Shown: positions 1 to 10,922 of the stretch, piece by piece
Layout of the letters: each line of letters begins with the position of its first letter
Position numbering within the stretch: position 1 is the stretch's first letter
Assembly: GCF_001949145.1 (NCBI RefSeq)
Contig: NW_019091553.1
Location: 94,525-146,810 of the forward strand
Direction: 5' to 3'
DNA length: 52,286 nucleotides
Source: Acanthaster planci
Taxonomy: Eukaryota; Echinodermata; Asteroidea; Valvatida; Acanthasteridae
Made by a program: the position numbers and the translations under genes
Notes under the pieces: model-generated
Databases searched by the model: none
Told to the model about the DNA's origin: nothing
Seen by the model: only the letters and a program-made list of their open reading frames with translations

Positions 1-1350
1 ACAATTTGAACAGAAAAACCTATGCAATGAACTGTATCATTTCTGGATGACATCACAGCAACAGTGCCCTCAGTTGTCCAGGAAAGCGTGGATAATTTTG
101 AAAGCTTAAAAAAGTGCTCTTTTCAATAAATAAGAGTGTAAAAGAGTTCATACATTGAAGAAGAGTACAAAGTTGCAGAATAATTGTGTCTTAGAAATAG
201 TAATTGTGGCTTCACAATGAATACATGAATACCATACATTTATCAACACCATTCATCCCCTATGTCCAGTTACTAGGGTAAAGAGTCTTTTCTGGATACC
301 TACATTGTGTTTTAAGGCCATGGCTGTTTGTGCAGCCAATTACCCACTGAGCTCAGGACTTAGCACAACTGGGGGCACAAGCTAATTCAGTATGCGGTAC
401 CTCAACCTGATAAAAACCCTAACCTACTTAATACAGAGCACTTGAAGGAAACACCCCATTTTGTGCCAGTTGGCTGGGGGGGTGAAAGCTGGACAGAGTT
501 GATAGACTCATAAGTGAATTTGTTACATTTCCAAAAGTGTCAAAGAGTTACAAGTGATTTCAAAGATGTCATGTTGTGTATTTGACCTACTTTAAAGCTG
601 CTTACTGTTTTATTAATGGTGCATTCTGGCTTTATTTGGTTGTTATGGAAACTCCTCTGGCCTGAAAGAGAGTAAGGAGGATTTACGTCAGGTTATGGAT
701 GATCTGCTGGCATTTCAGATGAGCTTATTTGCTCTGACATGGCTGCCTAAATTGCTTATTACTTTGCTTATTTTATTTCTGGGAAGATTACATGTACCTG
801 TACCTCGGGACCTTAGGTGTATTAATACAGAGCTAAAAAACAGTTCAATTCTTTAGTCACATTGCAAGAAGATCAAAGCCACTTTGCATAATGCACGTGT
901 ACATTATTAGTCACAATGGATACTACATGTACATGTTCCTGGAACTTTTATAATTTGTTGTGTGCCCGGAAGAAGGTCGTAAATGCTTATGACCTTTTGC
1001 CGGGAAGCATAATTGCTTCAAACAATTTTTTCCTTGCAAAAGGACGTATGTATGCAACTGTTTTATTTTAATGAAATATAAAGATTTCTTTGCAAATTAG
1101 TTCCAAAAACATTTCCATAGTCGTTTGATAAGTTGTTCAAAGGTTCCTTTTCGCACAAATGTGTTGATTTTGTAGTAAATTTTATCCGTTTTTACTAAAT
1201 AAAGAGAGTGTGGCTCTCACGCCCTGTTACCGGGAACATTTTTTCTACTGTGATCATGCTTCCGGGCAAAAGAGTTTAAGCGTGCTCACAACCTTTTGCC
1301 AGTCACACAATGAATTGCTCTCTAAACACAGACTGGTTACTTTATTCCAG
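1..1350 (+). other. Intron of the PIK3C3-like gene (partial)
   Basis: This stretch precedes the recognised PIK3C3 exon and ends in a good acceptor (TTTATTCCAG at 1341-1350). No exon of the kinase domain could be recognised in it, so the preceding exon is probably outside the window. A foldback element occupies 957-1310; nothing else could be named. Confidence 0.6.
957..1310. repeat. Foldback MITE-like element, about 55-bp inverted ends
   Basis: The arm at about 957-1016 (TTGTGTGCCCGGAAGAAGG...) matches the reverse complement of about 1252-1310 with scattered mismatches; both arms carry the word CTTTTGCC followed by GGAAGCAT. The central part has no coding capacity. The right end stops 40 bp before the PIK3C3 exon at 1351. 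No clear target-site duplication was seen, so the superfamily is not assigned. Confidence 0.65.
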
Positions 1351-2513
1351 CTTCAAGATAAATTTCGGCTTGACTTGACTGATGAGGAAGCAGTTCAGTA
1401 CATGCAGAACCTGATTGATGTCAGTGTAGGTGCTGTTTTTGCTGCTGTTGTGGAACAGTTCCACAAATTTGCCCAGGTGACTAGAATTACACAGATCTTT
1501 GGTTTTGTTTGTTCAGTTATGACATACAGTTAGTGTATCAAGTATAGCATTTTCAATTGTCCCATCAGGCATGTTACAATGCAGTCAAGAACAATTTACA
1601 GTTTAGTGTACAGGCTAGGACCTGTGTGTGTGGTGTGGCATTATACAAAAATGATTGTGCATGCATATGTGGTTCAATGTTTTGTCTTGAAAGTCATTAT
1701 TGCACACACAAAATATCAACTGGAATTACTGTACACATTTCAGAAATGTTCATGTAAAACTGCCAGTCGTTGTACAAGCAAACTGTTTAGCTCCGCACTG
1801 GGAAATAATGCTGTGTCAGTGGTAACACAACACATTGTGCATTGGTCCTTTAAACTCTTCATCCTGAAATAAAGATACTATCCACACGATATTTTTAAAT
1901 ACAATTCATAAATACCTGGGACAGCTTTCTTTTCCTATTGGTTGGAACGCATTATATGACTGTGTATTAACATTTGATAATGCCCACTGTGTAAATCACA
2001 CTCTGGCACATGGATACAAGACAGTTTGATTGGGTCTGATTGGTCAGGAGTCTGTGTGCACTCAACATGCCATGCACGCCAAGTTCATTGAAGAAGATTC
2101 TATTGGACAACTTTTGAAAGGAATATACACTTTACTATAAAATGGACGGGGATGTTTGGGAAAATGGAAGTAAAGTTTTAGAACAAAATTGTTGGAAATC
2201 CATCATATGTTGACTTCTTTTGACTGAATATAAAGGTATTTATGAATGGGAATAAATACGTGCCAGGCCGGTCTTAAACTAAAGTTTAAGGCCTTGCTCA
2301 TGAGAAATAAACTACTTTGAAATCAAATCACAGCTTGAAAGAAAAAAACAGTTTCATTGTACTTTTTCAGGAACAAGCTGTGATCTAAACTCACAGTGGA
2401 ATTTAGTGTTGCAGTAGGGGAACTTTTCGCATGAATAGGTTGATGTAAGTTTATTCAAGCTGTAATGTAACAAAACTGTTATTTGTTTTGATTTGCAGTA
2501 TTGGAGGAGATAA
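1351..2513 (+). CDS. PIK3C3: Class III PI3-kinase catalytic subunit (VPS34), C-terminal exons
   Basis: Exons are 1351-1476 and 2499-2513. The first encodes 42 residues starting [15 protein letters not shown] and ending [10 protein letters not shown], which reads as the extreme C terminus of VPS34, the lipid kinase that makes PI3P in the autophagy and endosome VPS34-VPS15-Beclin complexes. It is bounded by CCAG and GTGACT, phase 0. The second exon adds only Tyr-Trp-Arg-Arg before TAA; animal VPS34 ends in a closely similar YWRK. In the family this C-terminal helix contacts membrane and is needed for activity. The rest of the kinase lies upstream of the window. The family match is from memory of the conserved tail, with both splice junctions in phase, so confidence is high. 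Confidence 0.93.
1477..2498 (+). other. Last intron of PIK3C3-like gene
   Basis: This is a GT-AG intron (GTGACTAG...GATTTGCAG) of 1022 bases between the 42-residue exon and the four-residue terminal exon. The short open frames in it have no recognisable similarity. No element was identified. Confidence 0.8.
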
Positions 2514-2676
2514 GTGCTGCAGTGGATGTCTCTGATGGCGCTGTTGCATCACAATTACTGAATTCGTCAACTATAAGTGGCGAGAAATGACGTCTACATG
2601 TGCTCTGGTACAACATGTCTTATGTTCAAATTCCATTTGAGGGTGCTGTATAAGTGTATCTGTATCAAGGAAGAGA

Positions 2677-2682
2677 AATAAA
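2677..2682 (+). promoter_or_regulatory. Polyadenylation signal AATAAA of PIK3C3-like gene
   Basis: The first canonical hexamer after the TAA at 2511-2513 implies a 3' UTR of roughly 180-200 bases. It is followed by a GT-rich stretch (AAGTTTGTGC). Use of the site is inferred. Confidence 0.6.
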
Positions 2683-3989
2683 GGGAAGTTTGTGCAATTG
2701 TACCTAAATTCTGTACCAATTTTAAAAAGTATCAAGAATTATATAAATATTAAAAAATGGATGAAGTTATGGGTTCAATTTGACTGGTTTTAGTCAGCTA
2801 CTTATCCTTTCTTTCTGGAATTTCGGGAAAACTGACAGTTCGGTATCAGCACAAACAATGTGATGCAACCTACAGAAATTTGTTAATAGCATGGGTCGGA
2901 TGTGGAGGATTTATTCGTGGGAAATGTTCAAGTTTCAGTATATTTGTTTCCTAAACCCTGAGGCTTCTTGAGCATTCTTCTGTATATTCGTCAAAGGGCT
3001 TTTCCAGTCACACAGGCTCTATGAGAACTATAAACACTTAACTAAAGATAGAACTTCATACATTGAAAAAGTACAAGAATTTTGAGCAGGATAATTACCA
3101 TTCTATCAGAAATCGACCAATTACCGTCCAAATTACCCCATTCTCAATTTATTCAAAATCATTTTTGACTGCATTTCCATGTTACAGATGTCATCACTAT
3201 TTGCCCACACAGCTATTGTTGGTGATGGTTCCTGGAGAGTGTGCATTTGTGGCCAAGGGTGTTGCCATTTGGGGGGGGGTACTCATCACTTTCAAACTGA
3301 TACACCATTGACAGTGGAAAGGCATCATTTCCAATTATTTTCAAGCAAATTGGTTTTTTTTTCATCACTATTACTCCTGTTTTAGTGTGTCTCACTTTTT
3401 TGTGGGGTATCCCTTTGCCCCTATCCCTTGCAGCTCCCCAGTTTATGTCCCATCATTAAATTTTCAACTGAGGGGCATTTCCATACAAAACTTAAAGAAT
3501 AATTATACAATGCTGAAGTTCACAGTTATTTTGAGTAACCTTTTCTGACTTCACAAACGATGTTAGAATACTGCTACATTTGTTCTCCATTAGTTACCAG
3601 CGAAATAGACATTGAGCATTTTATAAAAGTACATGTAGTGATGGAGGCCTATTGAGTTCATGTAAATAATTGAAAATGTAGGGTGGTTTTCATTATAAAT
3701 CGGAGATTGAGGTTTTCATTTTTTTTTCCTGGCTGTGATTGACCAGAATGTGAATTGCATGAATGGAGAACGTGTTGTTTGATGACTTACACATAATGAA
3801 ATACTTTAATGATTTATAATCTCCTAGATAAACAGCGTGCAGTCAAACGGTCGATGTTTCATATTTCTTCAGTGAAGTATTTTCATTAGGCCGCTAAGCT
3901 AAGGGCTGTATTTTTACACCTTCCATCTTCAACAACAGCAATAATTAAAGGATAGCCTACTGCATTTCATTTCGAACTTAAACAAAATA

Positions 3990-4314
3990 CAGTAACACCC
4001 ATTTAAGACAGGCGTTCTAGAGTCACGCAAAACCAAATTGAAAGTAAATTTTGAATTAATTACGGTAAAAGTTCGACGTCTGAAACAGGAGCGACCAGAC
4101 GTGCTAACTAGATCGACACTTTGAGGCGCTTGGAACGACACCAGAGCGACTTGGTTTTGGACGTCGCTCTTTACATGGGCCAAACCCAATGCAAATGTAC
4201 AGTATTCAGTTCGTCTGTCTGAAACCAAAATTTAATTGGGTGGACCCGAGTCACTCTTAATTCTGTTTGGTTTGGCGCGACCCCAGAACGCCTGTCTGAA
4301 ACGGGTGTAGCCCC
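3990..4314. repeat. Foldback element, pogo/Tigger-like ends
   Basis: The left arm from 3990 contains ACACCC, then GACAGGCGTTCT. The right arm, reverse-complemented from about 4314 to 4263, repeats ACACCCGTTT, CAGACAGGCGTTCT and a CCAAACCA block, about 45-50 bp of inverted repeat. The left end is preceded by TA and starts CAGTA. Smaller words (GACGTCTG, GAGCGAC) recur inside. It is non-coding. The superfamily is suggested only by the CAG start and the TA flank. Confidence 0.6.
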
Positions 4315-4740
4315 TTAAAAGGAGAAAAGAATAATAAACTTTAAAGATAGAATCTTGTAAAAGAAACTTAAATTCAAGTTAAAAGAAATTTCGGCACTAT
4401 TATCCCAGACTGTTTTAGGACGCCTTTATGGTTTGGTTTCATCCATATTTTGGAAGCTTGGCTTATGAAAGCGAAGTATAGAAAGTATTAAAAAGAAAAG
4501 CATTGTTCGTCGGATGAATTCGCCGTAGTTCATTTGGTCATTGTTGATGGCCAGAACTTGACAAACGTAAGATCTGTGATCTTTTTTTCACTGTGTCATT
4601 TTTCAGCATGGAGAGACAAGACTTGTGTTGAGGTATTTAGTTTGAATGAGACCTTGAAGAAATTAAAAGAGCTCGCAAAAAATGTGTTTTCTATGGTTAT
4701 CTGGAAATAACATTCTGTCTTTAAATAAGCCAGACACAAG

Positions 4741-4810
4741 AGGAGGGCGCTATTTGGAGTGGGTAAATTTGAAGTTTGAAGATTTTACCCAAACCAAATA
4801 GCACCCTCCT
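4741..4810. repeat. Hairpin, about 27-bp imperfect arms
   Basis: AGGAGGGCGCTATTTGG at 4741 is matched by CCAAATAGCACCCTCCT at 4794-4810, with GGGTAAA and TTTACCC continuing the stem inward. It could be a tiny foldback element or the end of a larger transposon. No gene is associated. Confidence 0.65.
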
Positions 4811-6485
4811 ACTGCTTCCGCCATACTTGAAATAGGCTGATGTTACCTAGTATAGTGCTAATTCCAGCGCGTGATCTTTACCATTTGAACGCATTTAAAT
4901 AATTTAAAAATTGTTAGTAATTAACTTCTTTAGAAGAAATCTTGCCCCAAAAGTAATTAAACTGATTCATCGAAATTACATGAAAAATCAATATCTTTTC
5001 AACTTCCACCTCAAAAATACAAAACCGTAAGATTATGTGAGTGAGGGGAGCTGAAAATGGCGTCATGTTAGCCGGTTAACCTCAGGCAATTCCCAACTAT
5101 GTCATACATGTACAAAAATAACATGTAACGTGTACAAGAATTGTTTTATGAAGTTTACAAAAATTTTGAAGTTCGAATCCATTCCACTCGGGTAGTTTTG
5201 GAAGGGAAAGTGGTGACTTCCCAACGTATTAATGCCATCGCAGTTCATTTGGTTTCTCTTTAGGGGTGAGGTGGCCTACTTAGATCATGTCAAAGCCAGA
5301 CAGTTCAAAATGTCTTGTTGGGCTTTGATCTTGAGATGAGACCGTAGATGTATATTTGAGTCTGGGTTGAGGAAGGGGTGTGATCAGACCATTTTTCCAA
5401 AACCGCCGATAGTGGAAGCGAAGTTGGACATTTTTGCCTCTCTACTGCCGATAAACCATGAACTCGTACTTGACCTTGCATGCCTTATCCAGTTTGTTTC
5501 GCACACATCTGGATCGGGATCAGTGATCCAAGAGCTGGTTTGCGCCATCCATTAGGTGGGTTCTGGTGTCAGTGAACCAGCGACGGATCACCGATCGCGA
5601 TGCAGATTTGTGTGAAACATTCAAACAAACAGGGTCATAGTTAGTGGAACTTGTTCGTGGCGTGAAATTATCACGTACTTGCGTGATACATGTACCATCA
5701 CGCACATGTACTTACGTAATACTATCACTTACGTACGTGAAAAAATATTTATTTGTGATGGTAATACGTTTCCGTAAATTAGAATGTCTCAACTAGATTT
5801 TTTTCTTCGGCTGCCCTGCCGGATAGTGGCAACGCCTCTGACATCAATATACAGCACCGAGAACCGTAAACCCCTCACTTTGTTTACGAGCACGATATTA
5901 AAACGTCTCTCCCAATTTCTGATGCCGCAGGATCGGGATGCCATTGTGGCGACCTGGAACTATCAATGGATTTGAAGGTTGCACCATCCTAGAAGCCTCA
6001 GTGGGCGTCGTTCGATCTTCCACATATAGAGCCCATGACTACACCTTGTCCCATTTCAGAGGAAGACATGGTGTCACAACTATCCCCCCCCCGTTACCAT
6101 GACATGAATTTTTGCGGGTCAGTGTTTGCTCCCAGACAACTTCATGCAGGCACAAAAAGATTCAAATATAAACCTTCTCTTAAATTTAAATAAATGTATT
6201 ATAACTTACAACTAAATACTATGGTATAACAAAGGACAGCAAATTAATTATCTATTGGTATCTACAAATATTTACAAAAGTCAATAATGGAGCATTTCAC
6301 GTGAGACCGAAATTAAGTCTATAATAGTCCGCGTTCGCAAAACGAAGCAAGATACTAACTAATAGAAATTTAAATGGCTCCTGCAATTACTTCTTGGTTG
6401 TAAAGAAAATTACAATCAATTAGTTTATTTAACCCTTCGCTATCGACTTAATGCTAATCCTTCACTATCAATTATTAAAACCTTA

Positions 6486-6760
6486 CTAAAGCCGGCAATT
6501 AGATAAAAAAAACTCATTTATGCAGGGCCCACCGCGAGTAGAATACGCTTTCCGCGTCAAAGGCCGTCCCCTTGCCCGAACAATCGGCCTAAACCTTGTG
6601 CCGGAACCTCTGAGTAGGTAGCCGGGAAAAGTGTCGGCGGTGTTGCACTTGGCTAGGTTCTTGGTGGCGGTGCCAGTCGGTGTTCCAACTCGCCTACAGC
6701 CAACCTCCGGCCTGTCTGCCTCGGGCAGTTGGTAGGGCAATGGAGATCACGGTACGACAC
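6486..6760. other. GC-rich segment of unknown origin
   Basis: This block of about 250 bases is clearly richer in G and C than its AT-rich surroundings and has CpG-containing words (CCGCGAGT, CCGCGTCAAAGGCC, GTGTCGGCGG). The - strand is open for 84 codons but the peptide resembles nothing I recognise. It may be a fragment of a mobile element or a decayed exon. Confidence 0.3.
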
Positions 6761-8075
6761 TTTAATCACTAGGGCTAATGGCTCATGCAGTCCTGGATGC
6801 CATTTGAATGATAATGCCACAGCCTAGATTAATGGCTATTGAGGTAGTGATAACATTAAATACAAATAATTGCATGTATATTGATCGCCTAATGAAACCG
6901 CTCCGAAGTTACTGGATCAAAATCACAAATTTAGAACACTTAATTTAGACCACTTAATATGTAATAAAGAAATGTTTAGAATAATACCCATCAATCAGTT
7001 TCTGATTGGAAACAGTGCATCCTCTGTGGTCACTTACATGTAAATCAACTGGAAGTGGTAGGCCCCTACATGTACTCAAGATCAGATTTATAAAACAGGA
7101 AAATAATAGAACATTTCATAAAACCTGAACCTCAAATTTACGTTCTGTTGGCAGATCAAATTCCTGACTCTCTCAGAGACCATCACCGTTCCAAGACTTG
7201 GCTTTCCGGTGGAAAATTTTAGAAATTTAGCTTATAACAAAAATATTGCGGCCGTCATGTCTGAGACGATCGGTGGCAAAAAGCGCTTTTTCAAAAATGG
7301 CGGGCTGTAAGTCACATGTCAAAGGCAGTATAAAAACCCAATGTCGTATAAAATGATAAAGAGACCATGGCAATATGAATATTTATACTTACTTATGTAT
7401 TATCTATTTACACGATAGGACACTGCAGGTACGAACTGTACACACAACACACAGACGTTGACCAACACAAAATTAATCGGACCTACTGAGGCGTGAAGTA
7501 GGGTTCTTGTTTGCAGGAGCAACGCTGACACATGGAAGTCTGTAAACATGAGTGCACGTTTCGACAATCCTTGCCTTGTGATTATGTTCGAAATGTGTTC
7601 CTGCATCATGAATGAAAACGGCCTGGACTACCCAACCAGCGCTGACGAATCGTTAAATTTGTATCAGACATTGAGAAGGGTATCACATTTTTCTGATCGA
7701 TTAATTATGATTAATTTTAAACACAAGTGTCCAATCTTCACGGGGGAGCACTTGGCACTGTATACTGCTAAAAGCTTTCAACTAGGCTGCACAGGAAAAT
7801 GTCCTCATTATACACACTGAAAAATAATGGTCCAAATCTCCACCTGTAAGCCTGTTTAGGGACACATTTCTACCTCTGGTGGTGCAGACCTTGTTTTGGG
7901 GATGCAAGGCTGCATCTGAATGGGGGCTGTTTTTATATAAACGCTCTGAATCTTCACGGATGCAGCGGTTTTTTTTCGCCTTGCTTTAATACCTGTCCAC
8001 ATTGTTATTCATTTTGAATCTTGTGTCCTTGTTTTTGATGACCAAGGATATCAATGTGCTCTTGTCTTTGTATGC

Positions 8076-8104
8076 GAATGCTTAAATAAAGACAACAAGC
8101 ATTC
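8076..8104 (+). repeat. Hairpin with AATAAA in its loop
   Basis: The 8-bp stem GAATGCTT / AAGCATTC encloses a loop of 13 bases containing AATAAA (8084-8089). The sequence before it is T-rich and resembles a retroelement 3' end, but no coding similarity supports that. Confidence 0.4.
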
Positions 8105-8264
8105 AAACATTTCTGAATGGCGTTTTCAACAAGACTACTGTTAAACTAAACCCATGATGGAACTTTATTCAGGAAGTTGTCAATTATTTTTGAAAACTGA
8201 CTATAGAAAGTGAGGAAACTGACTGGGAAAATTCAAACTAATATTGAAAGCGAGCAAAGAAACT

Positions 8265-8340
8265 TTGACTGGACCGGGCTTCGAACTGGAGACTTTTGGG
8301 TTACCGTACCACTGCTCTACCACCTGAAACAGAAACAAAT
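8265..8340 (-). repeat. tRNA-like SINE head
   Basis: Read on the - strand, this segment has a tRNA-like order: TCAGGTGGTAGAGCAG (box A region and D arm), GGTAACCCAAA (anticodon-arm position) and CAGTTCGAAGCC (box B, GTTCGAAGC at 8286-8278). Spacing fits a tRNA-derived SINE promoter head. Acceptor-stem pairing and a 3' CCA context were not found, so it is not called a functional tRNA. The SINE body would extend toward lower coordinates; its end was not located. Confidence 0.5.
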
Positions 8341-10804
8341 AAATGAAAAAAAATCCTCTTTGTGGTTTTCACGATCGAGCCTGAAAGTCAAAGGTCACGC
8401 AGCGAGCTTCTGGAACCCTCACGCGGTCCTCCTATGGGGATTTTACATTGGGCCGTCCTATCACGTTCTAGAATTTTTGGAAGAATAATTCCTGAAACCA
8501 CCCCATGAAGCACTCATGTTGGAATTTTAGCTTTGTCTTCCTCAACTAATATTTAGGAGAAGTCACCTGGAGACGGAAAAAAACGAATTTCATTAATGAC
8601 CTTTCACGTCCAGCGATATCGTACCTAGGTCTCCTTGTTCATGCAAGTTTGTTTTTACCCCGGGTTTACGATAAACAACATTGTAAAACATTGCAAAGAT
8701 TAACCTACCTGTAGTCGATGGGTTCCATGTTTCGTTAATTTGACATAACGCAGTTGTTCGTAAAAGTAGATTATTGCTTTAAGTATATGACTTTATAAAT
8801 CAAAAAAGTGTGTAAAATATTTTGATCTGGTTTTATTTCGGCTCTTACCGACAGACTACTACAAAATTTCAAACCGTAGATGTACGGCATTCGAGGTTAG
8901 TATGGGTCAAGCTGGACGTGAATAGTTCTGGAACAATAATTACTCATGGAAATCCACACATCCTGGCAAACTTGACATACATAATGTGCAGCTTTGTATA
9001 AGTGACTTAAGGATTAAAGGGTATTACATTAGCCATCACTCTATACACACCAATATGAGTTCATGCACATTTTTCTCGACAGCAATATAGCATTGTAACA
9101 CCAGAAAACATAATGACAGAGTGAACTTTCATTCAAACAATGACGATGCTTGGAGCCGTATGTGTCTGTCAATGCTACGTCTTAATCGTTCGTGTGTGCT
9201 CAAGGCAACAGAATTGTTTTTTGTACCAACAATTTTTTTGTTCTTTCTTCGTATTTGCCAAATGTTTAGAGAAGATAGAAACATTCATCGTAAAATGAAA
9301 GCTATGCGGACGTTGTTATTTCAAAGCAGTTTAACATTGCTTCTTGTCAAGAAATTCACAACAAATTGATGACCAGTTTCGCTCGCCCATTCGGATCCCT
9401 TTCGATTTTGCCCAGGGAAACTCGAAGCTCTTGGCGGACTCGAACAAGTCGCTGTCGCTCGTAGATGACCTTTTGCTAGGCTGGCTGGCGGCATGACCGT
9501 GTAACGCACATCATTAATTGCATCCTATCTTATGCAAGAGTTTCTTGAAACCTTACGTGTGTATCAAGTACATGTACATGTACAAAAATGGATGCGTGGC
9601 ATTTATACGAGATGTACCCAGAAAAAGATTGAAGGTACAGTACTTGTGGCTACGCAACGCATCTTTGAAGTGCCTTACATGCCCGACATTGGTTTATGTC
9701 GGAGTTATTTCTGTCCTTAATTGACAAGTTCGAGGCAAAACCTTTCTGTTTGTGGGTGAAAGCAAAAAACGGTGTAATATTGGAAAAGACCGCAGGAATG
9801 AAGCAAGCGGCCGTATGCATTACTATGAATTATTTTGTTGTGAAATACAATTCTTAATGGGAGATGAAATCTGACATGATCAGCAAACGGATTGAAATTA
9901 TCCCTTGCTACAGCTCTCCCTGTGATGAGGGAAAGTAAAGTATCATCGCATTTTCATTCTCTGCTTGCGTAGCAAACATTTCAAAACGTAGATTTAAAGA
10001 ACTTGAAATTTAGAATGAATAACAGCAGGAGGTTGATGTTGAGTGAAAATACATCCCACTTAGTATTTCGTTGAGGACTCCCATTGTGCGAAAACACGCC
10101 GTAATGCTGCAGGAGCACTACATCAGACATAACTGAGAGCGGGGAAAGGGTCAAATGTGGGAACATGCTTCGTGGTAATTGATTACATTTCTCGCGCCTT
10201 CTGTTATGCTACCATTACCAGGATATTACTGGTGGCCTCAGTAGAGCAGTTTGGTTACGATGCCAATTCGTGACACTCCGTATGTCATGCACGTACACAT
10301 ATATGTACCCTACCTTTGAATCCTCATTAAAATTTACAGAATTTAAATCCATTGCTCAACATCCCGTTACGCGACGTATCCTCGTCTAATTACCATATGC
10401 ACATCACGTAGATGAGTTGGTAATGGCTCTTTGGCAATAGCCTCTGCACTCACTGCGGCTACAGTTCATCCTGATGTGAGTTGTGCTTGTCCGTGACCTG
10501 ATGCTGTGTACTGATGAGCGACATATTCTGCATAATGCGAATGGTACGTGTGAATGGCAAGCCTTGGTCCTATGCACTGAATTGAAACTAGACGTTGCCG
10601 TTCATTCCGTATAACGCCTAGTTAGCGAATATTAACAGACGTTGCTTAATCATGAAATAAGCCCAATGTTTGTCGCATCGACCTTGTTTTGATGACAATA
10701 CACCCTCAGCAACGAGGGCAAAAATTGATGAGACACAACTCGCAGGAAGACGCTTCTCTGAGTAGAGAAAATTTGTTCAAAGATCAGTTTCCTTTGCAGC
10801 TGTA

Positions 10805-10922
10805 ATGGGTAAAATCAGTGGATTCCAGATCATCTTTGATAATGACCAAGAAGTCTTCAATGGAGGGGATGTCATTCAGGGTCATGTCCGCCTGGATTTG
10901 CAAGCAACTAAGCAGTTCAGAG
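10805..10922 (+). CDS. ARRDC-like coding exon 1
   Basis: This exon encodes residues 1-39 and the first base of a Gly codon. It carries the first beta strands of the arrestin N domain, with the family-typical F-x-x-GD turn and the GHVRLDL strand. The donor is AGAG/GTAGGC, phase 1. The ATG is preceded by CAGCTGTA. Confidence 0.92.

Larger units (their letters stand above)
2706..10804. other. Intergenic region between PIK3C3-like and ARRDC-like genes
   Basis: No conserved coding exon was recognised in about 8 kb. It holds the repeats listed separately (3990-4314, 4741-4810, 6486-6760, 8265-8340) and small hairpins at 5680-5704 (stem TGCGTGAT) and 8076-8104. The ARRDC promoter should lie toward the right end. 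A TTTGCAG just before the ATG could be the acceptor of a 5' UTR intron (after 10799), so the transcription start cannot be placed. Confidence 0.6.

Noticed and set aside
1210-1533. Continuous 107-codon frame as a small gene
   Set aside because: Only the part from 1351 to 1476 is VPS34-like and it is bounded by splice sites; the start of the frame lies in the inverted repeat.
1557-1872. Small + strand frames after the VPS34 exon
   Set aside because: They lie in the last intron and have no recognisable similarity.
7257-7310. Short ATG frame in a GC-rich CGGCCGTCATG context as a first exon
   Set aside because: Only 17 codons before a stop, with no donor site in frame.
7548-7820. 90-codon + strand frame as a gene
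   Set aside because: No domain, no splice context, unremarkable composition.
8265-8340. Functional tRNA gene
   Set aside because: Box B is good, but acceptor stem and anticodon arm do not pair properly; SINE head is the better call.
10430-10800. Core promoter of the ARRDC-like gene
   Set aside because: No convincing TATA or initiator, and a 5' UTR intron is possible, so no start site can be placed.
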